A DNA stretch of 64,000 nucleotides from a virus (IMGVR_UViG_3300009184_005291:21126-85125); one strand, 5' to 3'. Counted from the first letter of the stretch, positions 30,816 to 40,487 are shown. Numbers and translations: made by a program. Notes: a model not told the origin generated them from the sequence alone.

Positions 30816-32924
30816 TTATAATTTTTTTCCAAAACCGAGTAAACCTACATTAGCAATTTCAATTTTTCCATTTTCAGATTCCTCTTGGTCAACAGCTTTA
30901 TTTGTCGCTAAATTGTATAGTAACATTAAATTAGGTGAACCATCTGGTAAAGTTCCGGTTGGAACACCTAGTCCTTGTAAAAGTTGAATAGCATTTATTG
31001 TTGCCCTTTCAGGTGAATAACCTGGTAATACACTAGATAATAATAAGAGTGGTAGTGGGATTTCATTTCGTAGAGGAGTATTTGCATTCAAACCTTGACC
31101 CACTAAGTTCAATAGAAGTAATATATTATCCAAAAGACTTTTACATTTTCTATAATCATTTACTAATTGTGATACTATCAAAGCAAGTTGTGCCAATCTT
31201 AAAATTATTGCGTATTTTTTCAATAATTTAGATCTCGAAATATCAGATATTATTATGGAAACTAAATTAACAATATCTTTTTTTAATATTTCATAAAGAA
31301 CTTGTAAAAACTCAGCGTTTATTTGAGAAATGACCTGAATAGAAAACGCTTTATATTTTTTCAAAAAATCCTCCCCACTGTTAACAATATTACTACCTTG
31401 TTTTCCAACATCCGATCCATCGTTTCCTATTGTTGATAAGGATTCATTAGCATCAGTTGTAGTTTCATTAACTTCAGTCACCGCTTGATTATACGTAAAG
31501 GTTGCACCTGATTGTATTACGGATAATAAAGTATAAAGTGGTAGTAAATTTTTTGGAGTTAATACTGCCGAAGCAACTGCTAAAGGTATTTTCTTGATGA
31601 CATTTTTATCTATCGATACTTTCACATTCAAGTTTGCTGGCGCGGTAATGGACCAATCAGGATTATCTGAAATAGAATCAATAATTTGACCAAGAATTTC
31701 AACTTGTTGTTCTACGGTATTTCCACTTTCAGTATTTCTAAAATTAATTAATTCATCAATCAAAACTTCAGAATTCACAGGAAGTTTTATGTTATCACAA
31801 TCCTCAAATTCAATAATACCATTTTGAACATTTGAAATTTCGATGTCGATATTTCTTAAATCAATTTCATTAAGTTCAAAAAATGAATCATCAACACCAT
31901 CTAATTCGGCGACTTTGGCAACTCCACTAACATCTATTTCCCTTCTGTCATCAAAACATAACCCTAAAATTCTCTGTACTATTAGAGAAAATCTGGATTG
32001 GTTATTTATTTCTCCAAATCCAACTTGGGCGTTATAATTAATTGCCCCCGAAATAATATTGACAATTTGAGCACCAATATCAACCGAATCCACCAATTTA
32101 ATTGTACTGTAATAATCGGAAATAAACTCTCCAACATTATTTGTTATATTACCAGAATTATCTTCTCTATCAATTAAAAATACTCTGTAATAATCACCAG
32201 TTACACCAAAACTATTGGTGTTAGTATATTGTAAATCAAAAAGGTCTTGTCCTGATTTCCCTAAATAATTTTTCCCATTTATTTGATTAAACGACCTTCC
32301 AGCATTATCGGAAGTCATCATATTGAATAATTGTTTATTCATTGGGAATGGTTCAGGCCCACCATACGGTCGAAATATTGGATCGGCAGACGGGTCTGGT
32401 TTTTCATAATATATTTTACCAAAATTAGTTTCTGGAGACTGCTTTAGATTTGAAAAAAAATCTAAAGAATTGACTGGTATATATATTCCTTCTTGTTGTG
32501 GTCTTAAAGGGATTGGTTGTAATGATAAACTTTCCGAAGATACTCCGTTATAAGTTTGTTCAATAGAGCATCCAAGAGCTTTGATTGTTTCTGTTTTAAG
32601 AATACCTGAAACTTTTGGTTCTATTTTAGCTGCGGCCTCTAATATTTTTGTTCTAAGATATCTTAGTGTGGCATTTCCATTCCCTTGAGTTTGCCCTAAA
32701 AATCCCAATAGTTGATCCATAGAATTTGGTGGGTTTCTTTGGAATCGTTTTTGGAATTCACTTACTTTGTCGAGTTGACTCGAAATTTGAGAAGTTGCAT
32801 CAGACGCAGAATTTCCCAATTTACCTAATAAACCTTTTTCAGAAGTAGATACCTCTCTATAGGTTTTATAGGCATCAATTTTACTTTGAATTGATTGTTG
32901 AGTTGAATTTATATCTAATGGCAT
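30816..32924 (-). CDS. Large putative baseplate/tail structural protein, 702 aa
   Basis: It starts MPLDINSTQQSIQSKIDAYKTY. The first 150 residues are helical; the middle is rich in Asn/Ile (ISNVQNGIIEFEDCDNIKLPVNS) and the C-terminal third has long amphipathic or hydrophobic helices (KKYAIILRLAQLALIVSQLV; LLDNILLLLNLVGQGL; LPLLLLSSVLPGY) that could be membrane-interacting or a coiled bundle. This is consistent with a large baseplate or tail protein, but no family is recognised. It sits between a small acidic gene and the hub operon. Confidence 0.65.
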   Translation of the reverse strand: MPLDINSTQQSIQSKIDAYKTYREVSTSEKGLLGKLGNSASDATSQISSQLDKVSEFQKRFQRNPPNSMDQLLGFLGQTQGNGNATLRYLRTKILEAAAKIEPKVSGILKTETIKALGCSIEQTYNGVSSESLSLQPIPLRPQQEGIYIPVNSLDFFSNLKQSPETNFGKIYYEKPDPSADPIFRPYGGPEPFPMNKQLFNMMTSDNAGRSFNQINGKNYLGKSGQDLFDLQYTNTNSFGVTGDYYRVFLIDREDNSGNITNNVGEFISDYYSTIKLVDSVDIGAQIVNIISGAINYNAQVGFGEINNQSRFSLIVQRILGLCFDDRREIDVSGVAKVAELDGVDDSFFELNEIDLRNIDIEISNVQNGIIEFEDCDNIKLPVNSEVLIDELINFRNTESGNTVEQQVEILGQIIDSISDNPDWSITAPANLNVKVSIDKNVIKKIPLAVASAVLTPKNLLPLYTLLSVIQSGATFTYNQAVTEVNETTTDANESLSTIGNDGSDVGKQGSNIVNSGEDFLKKYKAFSIQVISQINAEFLQVLYEILKKDIVNLVSIIISDISRSKLLKKYAIILRLAQLALIVSQLVNDYRKCKSLLDNILLLLNLVGQGLNANTPLRNEIPLPLLLLSSVLPGYSPERATINAIQLLQGLGVPTGTLPDGSPNLMLLYNLATNKAVDQEESENGKIEIANVGLLGFGKKL

Positions 32925-32927
32925 AGT

Positions 32928-33296
32928 TTATCTCATTTTGTATGATTCCTCATCTTTGGAAACATCTTTTTCAATGAGATTCTGTATTAAATCATCGTCT
33001 AAGTCTGCAAGAGAGAATGATTCCTCTTTGTTGTTATTTGATTTCTCCCAAATACTTGACTGTAGTTTTGATAAACTAATTTTTTTCTCTACACAATCGT
33101 TTACAATTTTTTGTTGTTTTTCGATTACAGGACCAATAGTAGTCATGTCGGAAGGTTCTTTCAATAACGCCAACATTTTATTTTGAATTCTAATGGCAGT
33201 CTGTCTTTGCTCAACAAGTTCATTATAGATTTCTTGCATGAGTGATAATATAGAATCTTTAGTGAAATTGATTTCTTTTCTTTGAGGTCTCGGCAT
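32928..33296 (-). CDS. Hypothetical 122-aa protein heading the structural operon
   Basis: It starts MPRPQRKEINFTKDSILSLMQEIYNEL and is a helical coiled-coil-like protein with an acidic end (ADLDDDLIQNLIEKDVSKDEE). It could be a small tail chaperone or wedge part by location, but nothing in the sequence proves it. The promoter motif TATTTATA lies 3 nt before the ATG. Confidence 0.65.
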   Translation of the reverse strand: MPRPQRKEINFTKDSILSLMQEIYNELVEQRQTAIRIQNKMLALLKEPSDMTTIGPVIEKQQKIVNDCVEKKISLSKLQSSIWEKSNNNKEESFSLADLDDDLIQNLIEKDVSKDEESYKMR

Positions 33297-33299
33297 ATC

Positions 33300-33307
33300 T
33301 ATAAATA
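33300..33307 (-). promoter_or_regulatory. TATTTATA late-type motif heading the baseplate operon
   Basis: TATTTATA on the minus strand ends 3 nt before the ATG at 33296 and would drive the operon down to 27085. Confidence 0.6.
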
Positions 33308-33315
33308 CTTTTTTA

Positions 33316-34062
33316 TCAGTTTTTAATTTTTGACTGAATTACTATATATAATTTTTTGAATCTTTTAATAGAACTACGTATTTCTTTGGTGCTCAAATTA
33401 GTCATTTCTCTTAAGGATAAAAGAATAACATTTTTGTTGAATTTATTATTATCCGCACCTGAGAATATTGATTCGTAATTATCAAACAAATCAATTAGAG
33501 CATATCCTAATTTCTTTTCATTATCGTTTAGTTGTTCTGATTCGATATAATCTTTTAGCTCCTCCAAATATTTATTGATAACATAATCAGTTTCAATAAT
33601 ATCATCATCTATTCGATAAGACATATCAGGTCTTTCTTCAAGACTTGATGAAATATCTTCATATGATATTTTTCTATTAGTTTCTTTTTGGTCTTTTATA
33701 ATCTGTCCCATCAGATAATTTTTACAGATAGTACCAAAATAAGAATAAGCCTTTTTGTTTTTATCAGGCTTAAACTTGTCGACTTTAGTCATCAGAAATG
33801 AATGAGTATCTGTATGAATTTCCTCAAAATCCATATCTTTACGATATAACTTGTATCGTCGTATGATTGAGGAAATCATTTTATCTAAAGGTAACCTTAA
33901 AAATTGATTATATATTTTATTCTTTTCGTATGAAGTTTCGGCGATTAGAAAGTTTCTAACCGCCTCTTCTTCTCTTACATCAAAATAATTTTCTTTAACC
34001 GCCTTTCTACCTCTTTTTTTTGATAAAACATCCTCTGTGGTAGCAGAGAGTGAATTTAGCAT
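33316..34062 (-). CDS. Sigma-like factor for late transcription (gp55-like)
   Basis: 248 aa. The segment FLRLPLDKMISSIIRRYKLY, then DTHSFLMTKVDKFKPDKNKKAYSYFGTICKNYLMGQIIKDQK matches the region-2 core of gp55-type late sigma factors, including the F.P.K..KAYSYFGTI..NYL stretch seen in T4-like phages. The C-terminal part (REMTNLSTKEIRSSIKRFKKLY) is a helix-turn-helix-like segment. Such a factor replaces the host sigma on core polymerase and reads a simple -10-type late motif; the TATTTATA elements here are its likely targets. It lies between the baseplate operon and the glycan operon; its stop is about 20 nt from the next promoter motif. Confidence 0.85.
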   Translation of the reverse strand: MLNSLSATTEDVLSKKRGRKAVKENYFDVREEEAVRNFLIAETSYEKNKIYNQFLRLPLDKMISSIIRRYKLYRKDMDFEEIHTDTHSFLMTKVDKFKPDKNKKAYSYFGTICKNYLMGQIIKDQKETNRKISYEDISSSLEERPDMSYRIDDDIIETDYVINKYLEELKDYIESEQLNDNEKKLGYALIDLFDNYESIFSGADNNKFNKNVILLSLREMTNLSTKEIRSSIKRFKKLYIVIQSKIKN

Positions 34063-34868
34063 TAAATATTATCAGATTGATATTTTATGGATCTGTCGTC
34101 CGTGAAAAAATATTCTCTTTTGGCGGTTTGAATCCAAAACTTAACCTCGTCCTCAACCATTTTATTATCACCAAACTTATAGTTCCAGAAAACAGAACCT
34201 TCTCTTAGATTTACGTGTTTGTACCCTAGTCTTGGAATTGTCATTATTGATACTGAGTTATAAGTTAATCTTAAAAGAAATTCATAAATAAAAGTTAATT
34301 TTATAGATGGTTTGAAGCCACCAAAATCTTCTACGATTGTTTTTTTGAATACAGAACCAGCAGTTTGAAAATTTTGATATTCTTGTAATGTATCATTAGT
34401 CAAAATTCCCATTTCTTGTGAGAAATTGGCTGCGAATGTTGCTTCATTTGTAAAACCTGCGAATAATCCCTTTTCATCTGTCTCAACGACTACGGGTAAA
34501 AACATCTGAACATCAGGAAATGATTCAACATATTGTTTTACATTTTTGAACCAAATGGAGGAATATTCGTCGTCGAATTCAAAAAGAGATACCCATGTTC
34601 CTTTAGCGTTTTTTATTCCGAAGTTTACTTGGTTAGCATAACTAGGGTCTTTATCCCACAATAATTTTGTGACATTCAAATCACCAAAATCATAAGAATT
34701 CAAATGGTCGATTAGAGATTGCTCTTGTGTATGTACTATTACTAATTCTTCAAAACTAACTGTTTGATTTTTTAGAGAAGTTATTGCTTTTTCAAAGTAT
34801 TCATCAAAATCTTTCGCTTTGGAAGATTTGATAGGAAGTATTACTGATAGTGATAATGTATTGTTCAT
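34062..34868 (-). CDS. GT2-type glycosyltransferase
   Basis: It begins MNNTLSLSVILPIKSSKAKD, a strand-helix start typical of the GT-A fold, with SYANQVNFGIKNAKGTWVSLFEFDDEYS as the substrate-binding and DxD-like (EFDDE) region. About 268 aa. I chose ATG 34868, one base before the stop of the upstream gene, over an ATG at 34934 that would overlap it by 65 nt. Probably transfers a sugar from a nucleotide donor onto a glycan. It is the last sugar gene before the late sigma factor, overlapping it by one base. Confidence 0.75.
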   Translation of the reverse strand: MNNTLSLSVILPIKSSKAKDFDEYFEKAITSLKNQTVSFEELVIVHTQEQSLIDHLNSYDFGDLNVTKLLWDKDPSYANQVNFGIKNAKGTWVSLFEFDDEYSSIWFKNVKQYVESFPDVQMFLPVVVETDEKGLFAGFTNEATFAANFSQEMGILTNDTLQEYQNFQTAGSVFKKTIVEDFGGFKPSIKLTFIYEFLLRLTYNSVSIMTIPRLGYKHVNLREGSVFWNYKFGDNKMVEDEVKFWIQTAKREYFFTDDRSIKYQSDNI

Positions 34869-34869
34869 G

Positions 34870-35922
34870 TTATTCTTCTGTTTTGGAAATTTGATTTTCA
34901 AAGGCGTCCGCTCTATTTGACAAATAACCGTCAAATAATGAAACTATAGATGATTCAAACTTTTGTTTATCCGTATATCTCTCAACGGTCTCCTTCATTT
35001 TTTCAAATATTTGTGGGTCAATATTATCTTCTAACCAATTTTGTGCGTAATCTGCTACCAAATCAGGTAATAAAGTTTGGTCTGTAACCCAAATACCATT
35101 TTCTTCACTCATCCAATCAGGAGACAAATTTGGAACTTTACCTATAACTGGAACGTTTGATTTCATAGATTCTAATGGGAAGGTTCCAAATGCACTGTGG
35201 TCATCTATCCAAACACTTAGAAAACAGTCTCTCAAAGAATTAGCAAATTCTTTTTCTGACAATCCTCTCAAATCTCTGAAAGTAAACCATCTGTATTGAG
35301 GAAATTTTAGATAAAATGTTTTGATTAGGTTAATAGCATCACTTTGGTCTTTAGAATGAACCCCAATTATTGGCATTGCCGGTGTTGACTTAGGTGTAAA
35401 TTCTTCACCGATTAATGGGTCAATAATATCAAATGAAATTTGTCTCATAACTCTCTCAATGTATTCTTTTTGCTTACTTGAAGTTGTGATACATTTCAAG
35501 AATCCAAATTGATTCCATGTTTGACCAGGTTGTAAAGTTTCTAACATATGAGAGTATTGTTGAGTAAGAACAATTTTAGCACATGGAAGTTGTTTTACTT
35601 GTTCCATAATGAATCCGAACACTTCAGGAATAACTAAGAAATCTTCTGGAGATATTTCTAAATTTTGACCTTCAATTGCTTTATGAGGTAATGACATGTA
35701 TTCTTCGTCTAACCACGCCACAACACCCGCATAATCAGATTTTTCGTGAAGTATGATTGGGTTGAACCCATTATCTTTTAATGTTTTTGCCATTTGATAT
35801 ATGAGTCTCACTGATGCCTTAGCGTTACCTTTAGTGTCTTGAACTAAAAAATAAATTCTGGCTTGTTTTCCTCTTAATATCTCAATGGACTGTTTTACTT
35901 TTTCTTGAAGTTGGTTTTCCAT
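34870..35922 (-). CDS. GT-B-type glycosyltransferase-like protein
   Basis: 350 aa. RIYFLVQDTKGNAKASVRLIYQMAKTLKDNG is a Rossmann-like start with a glycine loop as in GT4/GT-B enzymes; the C-terminal half (SLRDCFLSVWIDDHSAFGTFPLESMKSNVPVIGKVPNLSP) has the pattern of the E-x7-E donor-site region (here FPLESMKSNVPVIG) used by GT4 members. The acceptor is unknown. Adjacent genes on either side are co-directional with 1-2 nt gaps. Confidence 0.72.
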   Translation of the reverse strand: MENQLQEKVKQSIEILRGKQARIYFLVQDTKGNAKASVRLIYQMAKTLKDNGFNPIILHEKSDYAGVVAWLDEEYMSLPHKAIEGQNLEISPEDFLVIPEVFGFIMEQVKQLPCAKIVLTQQYSHMLETLQPGQTWNQFGFLKCITTSSKQKEYIERVMRQISFDIIDPLIGEEFTPKSTPAMPIIGVHSKDQSDAINLIKTFYLKFPQYRWFTFRDLRGLSEKEFANSLRDCFLSVWIDDHSAFGTFPLESMKSNVPVIGKVPNLSPDWMSEENGIWVTDQTLLPDLVADYAQNWLEDNIDPQIFEKMKETVERYTDKQKFESSIVSLFDGYLSNRADAFENQISKTEE

Positions 35923-35923
35923 A

Positions 35924-36208
35924 TTAATAATGATTGATAAGTTTTTTATTTAATAAACTATTAAATGCGATTCTGAATGGAATACTAACGTTCGAAGTTC
36001 CCTTCATTCCTAGTTTTTCATCCACTATTTCTTGCTCAGTGAGAACTGTATCTAACAACATTTTCACCATCTCGTATTTAATAATGTTAATTTTTGTTTC
36101 CGTAAATCCTGATTCTGAGTCATCTGAGTCATCATTCTGGCTCATATCAAGATAAGTTTCAATTTCATCTAAGTCGATAAAATAATTTTCACCTAATACT
36201 TGTATCAT
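35924..36208 (-). CDS. Hypothetical 94-aa acidic protein
   Basis: MIQVLGENYFIDLDEIETYLDMSQNDDSDD... is a small acidic protein, with a helical end (VSIPFRIAFNSLLNKKLINHY). It overlaps the upstream gene by 4 nt. No family recognised. Confidence 0.6.
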   Translation of the reverse strand: MIQVLGENYFIDLDEIETYLDMSQNDDSDDSESGFTETKINIIKYEMVKMLLDTVLTEQEIVDEKLGMKGTSNVSIPFRIAFNSLLNKKLINHY

Positions 36209-36804
36209 GTTATTTCTTGTATTTTTAGTTTTAACTCCTTAAGACTTGAAATATGAAAATCAGATTCAACATTTTGATTATATAATGTGTTGAATTTAAT
36301 TACAATTTTGTTTTTTGGATGATTCAATAATAGTTTAGGATTAGCAGTAAGTAAAATGTCTACAGAATCCCACAATGAATTAATCGTGCTTTCACTATAA
36401 AATTTTACGGATTCTACTAAACATCCAAACTTAGAAATAAAAAATAATGATGCTGGTTTAGATTTACCAATTTCATCAGATACAACAATAATGTCGTGTA
36501 ATTCTCTCATATCTAAATAAAATTCATTCAATTCCAAAAGACCTGAGGGTTCTACAGATCCGGCATGTCCAAAAATTTCCATAGTATGCTCCTTATAAAG
36601 AAAATCGTACAATTCATCTTCATTCTTGAACTTCAGATGTTTACTAATGTCTAAAGAAGTTAAATCGGATATAACTTCATATTCGAAATCTTCTTCTCCG
36701 GTTTCTTCTTTGAATGGATTATTTAGATACCACTTTTCATACTCTTGTTGTATTTTTTTTAGAGTATCCCTTAGAACCCCATTCAATTCTACACCTATTC
36801 TCAT
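36205..36804 (-). CDS. HAD-like protein with degenerate motif I
   Basis: 199 aa. The N-terminus MRIGVELNGVLRDTLKKIQQEY is laid out like a HAD phosphatase (hDxDGVL.DT), but both Asp are replaced (ELNG). Later, HDIIVVSDEIGKSKP would be the motif II/III region and VDILLTANPKLL the motif IV region. If HAD-derived, it has lost the nucleophile and would be catalytically dead, perhaps binding a phosphorylated ligand. The fold assignment is uncertain. It overlaps phoH by 4 nt. Confidence 0.6.
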   Translation of the reverse strand: MRIGVELNGVLRDTLKKIQQEYEKWYLNNPFKEETGEEDFEYEVISDLTSLDISKHLKFKNEDELYDFLYKEHTMEIFGHAGSVEPSGLLELNEFYLDMRELHDIIVVSDEIGKSKPASLFFISKFGCLVESVKFYSESTINSLWDSVDILLTANPKLLLNHPKNKIVIKFNTLYNQNVESDFHISSLKELKLKIQEIT

Positions 36805-37535
36805 TCTTCGTATTTTTCTAATATTTTAGATATTAAAGGATTTCTTACAATATCTGTGGATTTGAATTCAAAAACTCCAATATCATTCATATTTTGAAAT
36901 TTTTTGAGAGCATCCCATAATCCAGTTTGTGTTTTATCTTTGTGTCTATCAAATTGTTCCAAATCACCTGATATGAAAAATTTGGAATTAAATCCAATTC
37001 TTGTTAATAATAATTTCATTTGACTCGGAGTTGAATTTTGAGCCTCTTCGAAAATTAAGATAGAGTTGTCAATATTCATTCCCCTCATATAAGCCAAGGC
37101 GAAAACTTCTATTGCTTCAATCTCTTTTAATTTTTCTCTTACATCTTTACCAATTATTTTATTCAAAAGGTAATATGATGGGAAAATGTATGGGTCAAGT
37201 TTTTCTTCAACACCACCCGGTAAACTACCCAACTTTTCTTCAGCTTCAACTGCGGGTCTAACAATTATGATTTTCTCATAAGGAGTATTAGGGTCAGACA
37301 ACAAATCAACAGCACATTTCATTGCGATATAACTTTTACCAACACCCGCTGGTCCTGAGCATATACATATTTGATTATTTACCAGTTTTTCATAATATTC
37401 TTTTTGACTTTCAGATAAAAATTTTTCTTTTGTTTTTCGTTTGATTATTGAACAAATTTGTTGTTTTTTATTTTTAATCGGAGCATCTTCACTTGGTAAA
37501 GTTGCAGTTGGTTTTGGTTTTGTTAGTCTACCCAT
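36801..37535 (-). CDS. phoH: PhoH-like ATPase
   Basis: 244 aa. Walker A GPAGVGKS at 61-68, then the family segment IIIVRPAVEAEEKLGSLPGGVEEKLDPY, Walker B ILIFEEAQN near 158 and FFISGDLEQFDRHK (sensor). PhoH-like proteins are P-loop ATPases common in phages; the precise role is unsettled, with RNA metabolism and phosphate stress proposed. The gene interrupts the sugar genes and overlaps the one after. Confidence 0.9.
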   Translation of the reverse strand: MGRLTKPKPTATLPSEDAPIKNKKQQICSIIKRKTKEKFLSESQKEYYEKLVNNQICICSGPAGVGKSYIAMKCAVDLLSDPNTPYEKIIIVRPAVEAEEKLGSLPGGVEEKLDPYIFPSYYLLNKIIGKDVREKLKEIEAIEVFALAYMRGMNIDNSILIFEEAQNSTPSQMKLLLTRIGFNSKFFISGDLEQFDRHKDKTQTGLWDALKKFQNMNDIGVFEFKSTDIVRNPLISKILEKYEE

Positions 37536-37540
37536 TTTTT

Positions 37541-38635
37541 TTATTTAACTTTATGTCTTTTAGAATTCATAATTTCTCTTTTGTAAATTGTTTCTCCCCC
37601 ATCAGGACTTTCATAAATCCATTTAGTTTCTAGTTTTTTTTTATCAACTTGAGATTTAATCCATTGATAAGTTTTTTTCAATCCAACTGATAGTGGTTCA
37701 CTTACTTCCCATCCGATTTTTTCTCTGTAAAGTTTGTTATCGGAATTTCTTCCTTTAACTCCTAATGGACACTTGAATCCATATTTTTGAATAAACTCTT
37801 CTCCTTCGATATTTGTAATTTTAATATCTTTTTCTGATATTGAAATTGCCATACTTGCTAACTGATTGATTGTTACCATTTCTTCACTACCAATATTAAC
37901 AGGACCTTCGAAATCTGAATCCATTAATCTAAGAACCGCTTCAACACATTCATCCACATATAAGAATGAACGGGTTTGAAGTCCATTTCCCCAAACTTCA
38001 ATTTCTCCACCATTTTCTGTTTCAGCAGCTTTTCTACACATTGCTGCTGGTGATTTTTCTCTACCACCTATCCATGTACCTTGCGGCCCAAAAATATTGT
38101 GAAACCTTGCCACTCTTACGTTCAATCCATAGTTTCTACTGAATGCCAAAAACAATCTTTCAGAGAACAATTTTTCCCATCCATACTCCGAGTCTGGATT
38201 TGCAGGATATGCGGAAGATTCTTCACAGTTTGGATTTTCAGGATCTAACTGATTGTGTTCGGGATACATACAAGCTGATGATGAATAGAATAGTTTTCCA
38301 ACTTTTTTCTTAACTGCCTCATGAGCAACGTTAAGGTTGATAGTCGCGGAATTGTACATAACGTCAGCATCATGTTCACCAGTAAAGATGTACAATGCTC
38401 CACCCATATCTGCCGCAAGTTGATAAACCTCATCAACACCTTCTTCTATTACTAGTTCAACTACTTTTGGGTCAGTCAAGTCACCTAGAATGAACTCATG
38501 ACAAATTTCATCATGGAAGAAATATTCATGTTTTTTTATATCACATATTCTGACGTGATTACCTTCTTCTTTTAATCTTTTGGCGAGATGTCCACCTATG
38601 AACCCTCCTCCACCTAATACTACGATTTTTTTCAT
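37541..38635 (-). CDS. NAD-dependent sugar epimerase/dehydratase (extended SDR)
   Basis: 364 aa. KIVVLGGGGFIGGHLAKRL is the NAD-binding GxxGxxG; LFYSSSACMYPEH gives the catalytic Ser/Thr and SEYGWEKLFSERL the Tyr-x3-Lys (YGWEK). The overall pattern, including the SSACMYPE and NIFGPQGTWIGGREKSPAAMCRKA segments, is closest to GDP-mannose 3,5-epimerase-type enzymes, which would make GDP-L-galactose-like sugars. Reaction is inferred by motif resemblance. It is the first of the run of sugar-precursor genes counted from the PhoH side. Confidence 0.85.
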   Translation of the reverse strand: MKKIVVLGGGGFIGGHLAKRLKEEGNHVRICDIKKHEYFFHDEICHEFILGDLTDPKVVELVIEEGVDEVYQLAADMGGALYIFTGEHDADVMYNSATINLNVAHEAVKKKVGKLFYSSSACMYPEHNQLDPENPNCEESSAYPANPDSEYGWEKLFSERLFLAFSRNYGLNVRVARFHNIFGPQGTWIGGREKSPAAMCRKAAETENGGEIEVWGNGLQTRSFLYVDECVEAVLRLMDSDFEGPVNIGSEEMVTINQLASMAISISEKDIKITNIEGEEFIQKYGFKCPLGVKGRNSDNKLYREKIGWEVSEPLSVGLKKTYQWIKSQVDKKKLETKWIYESPDGGETIYKREIMNSKRHKVK

Positions 38636-38648
38636 TTTATTAATTAAT

Positions 38649-39551
38649 TTAATTCATTTGATATTGTAAGTATAAATTCTTTCCCTGAAAAATAACCTTT
38701 TTATCTACACATTCTACATTAGATTTGGCGTACCAGTTTGTATTTTTTGGTATATCAAGGTCATTAGAAAAAACAATTTTTTTACCACAACATATTTTAA
38801 GTTTGATTGGTAATATGTTATCAGTAACATTAATGAAATCAACTCTGTCTTCAGATATATCCAAAATCTTCAACTTAGTTTCATTGTAATTATTAAATCT
38901 AACATATTGAAGATTTATTGGGATTTTTTTCACTGAGACATTATTATTATCTAAGTGATTTTTTAGATTAGTTTCATTGTGAGTTGTAAAATTATTATCA
39001 TCACTTTTTGATAACCAATAATTTAATCTTGTCATGTATATCTCCATCAAATGTCTTGGACCAACGGCAAACCTATCATTGTATCCTCCGAAAGAGTCTT
39101 CTGATGGTAATAGAATTTCATTTCCTAATAACTCCCAATTGAAATGAGACTTTATTTCTAAATCAGGTCTCAATCTCATTATATAGTCAAAAACCATATT
39201 ATTATTCACTTCATATTCTTTAACTAAATTGTAAACCGAAGAAATTTGATTTAACTGATAATAGATTAATTTAGGGTCGATTTCACTATTAAGAATGAAA
39301 CTTTCGTGAACATATTTTTTTTTCTGAAAACTTAAGTCAGGCAAAATTGGGTCTTCCTCAATCTTTATTGTGGAAGACATCTCAAAAAATTCTACAGGGA
39401 TAGTAATAGGGGTTTTATCTTCTTTTACAAAAGATGTAAAAAATTTTAATTCAAATTTTGTATTTGTGAGAATTAAATTATCGAATATGGAAGGTAAACA
39501 CCTATCAAAAGTTCTAAATTGACCTGATATACAAACCGCGACTTTTTTCAT
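38649..39551 (-). CDS. Glycan-cassette protein of unknown family (ISGQFRTFD type)
   Basis: 300 aa. MKKVAVCISGQFRTFDRCLPSIFDNLIL is a characteristic start shared by a poorly described group of glycosyltransferase-like proteins in phages and algal viruses; IMRLRPDLEIKSHFNW has the MRLRPDL metal-site-like motif of that group. Probably a glycosyltransferase. It shares its start/stop base with the next gene. Confidence 0.62.
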   Translation of the reverse strand: MKKVAVCISGQFRTFDRCLPSIFDNLILTNTKFELKFFTSFVKEDKTPITIPVEFFEMSSTIKIEEDPILPDLSFQKKKYVHESFILNSEIDPKLIYYQLNQISSVYNLVKEYEVNNNMVFDYIMRLRPDLEIKSHFNWELLGNEILLPSEDSFGGYNDRFAVGPRHLMEIYMTRLNYWLSKSDDNNFTTHNETNLKNHLDNNNVSVKKIPINLQYVRFNNYNETKLKILDISEDRVDFINVTDNILPIKLKICCGKKIVFSNDLDIPKNTNWYAKSNVECVDKKVIFQGKNLYLQYQMN

Positions 39552-40486
39552 TAATCAAAGTATTTTTGATATATGTCAAAATATTCGACAGTTTTTGATG
39601 GAAGCAAATCCCTAAAATCTTTTATGTTATCTATTAGATTCAACGTACCTCTATATCCGATTACTTCATTTTCTAAATTCCTAACTAGGTCTTGTGGATT
39701 TCTTGCTTGATAAACAGATGCTTTTGCGAAAATTACTGAATTAGGAAAGTAATGTTGCATCACATACGCTCCCCAAATATCATCCATTCTTCCTGTATAT
39801 GGAAATACCGAGTAATATTTCAGAATACTTCTGTGTAAAAATGTATTTTGTGAGTTGAATGGAGTTAGTTGTTTTGTGGTGAATGGTTCAAATGGTTTGA
39901 ATTTTACTATTGGTTTTTTACTTAATCTACAGATGGCATCGATGTCTGGATCACCATCCCAAAATTCAGCTTGAACTAAAGGTGTTATTTTAATTTTACC
40001 TTTGTATTCAATATTGTTTTTAACTTGTAGATATTCAATTGGGAATCCTCTATGCCACAAATCATTGTGTTCGGTTGTAGAAATTGCATCAAAATAAGGA
40101 CATGATAAGTTTTCGAATTCGTCAACTTCAATTTCTTGATTCAATAAAATATTATCTCCCCATGATTCATATGGAATATTATCATCATCAACAGTTGCCA
40201 CAATGTCCGCACCATTTTGGTAAGCATATACAAATCCGATGTTACGTCTTTGAATTGTTTTCCATCCGATTATTTCTGATAATTCAGGATATAACTCCGT
40301 TTGATATTCAGGAGTTAGATATACAACATTTTGAAAATCGGATACTAATTGTTGATACATTTCATGAGGAGTTTTAGTATCTCCGACAATTACGAAAGTA
40401 AAATCTTTTTTATCTGCTATTGTTGCGAACTTAAGAGTTGCCTCAGTTGGTTCATTGATTGTTGTTGTAATTATAAATTTTTTCAT
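39551..40486 (-). CDS. STELLO-type (DUF288) glycosyltransferase
   Basis: 311 aa. FIITTTINEPTEATLKFATI, then FTFVIVGDTKTP, IIGWKTIQRRNIGFVYAYQNGADIVATVDDDN (a DDD metal motif) and WDGDPDIDAICRL follow the STELLO/DUF288 pattern, described in plants as Golgi GT-A proteins that modulate cellulose synthase and common in phages and microbes. The YQNGADIVATVDDDN stretch is the strongest part. Donor and acceptor are unknown. Confidence 0.8.
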   Translation of the reverse strand: MKKFIITTTINEPTEATLKFATIADKKDFTFVIVGDTKTPHEMYQQLVSDFQNVVYLTPEYQTELYPELSEIIGWKTIQRRNIGFVYAYQNGADIVATVDDDNIPYESWGDNILLNQEIEVDEFENLSCPYFDAISTTEHNDLWHRGFPIEYLQVKNNIEYKGKIKITPLVQAEFWDGDPDIDAICRLSKKPIVKFKPFEPFTTKQLTPFNSQNTFLHRSILKYYSVFPYTGRMDDIWGAYVMQHYFPNSVIFAKASVYQARNPQDLVRNLENEVIGYRGTLNLIDNIKDFRDLLPSKTVEYFDIYQKYFD

Positions 40487-40487
40487 G

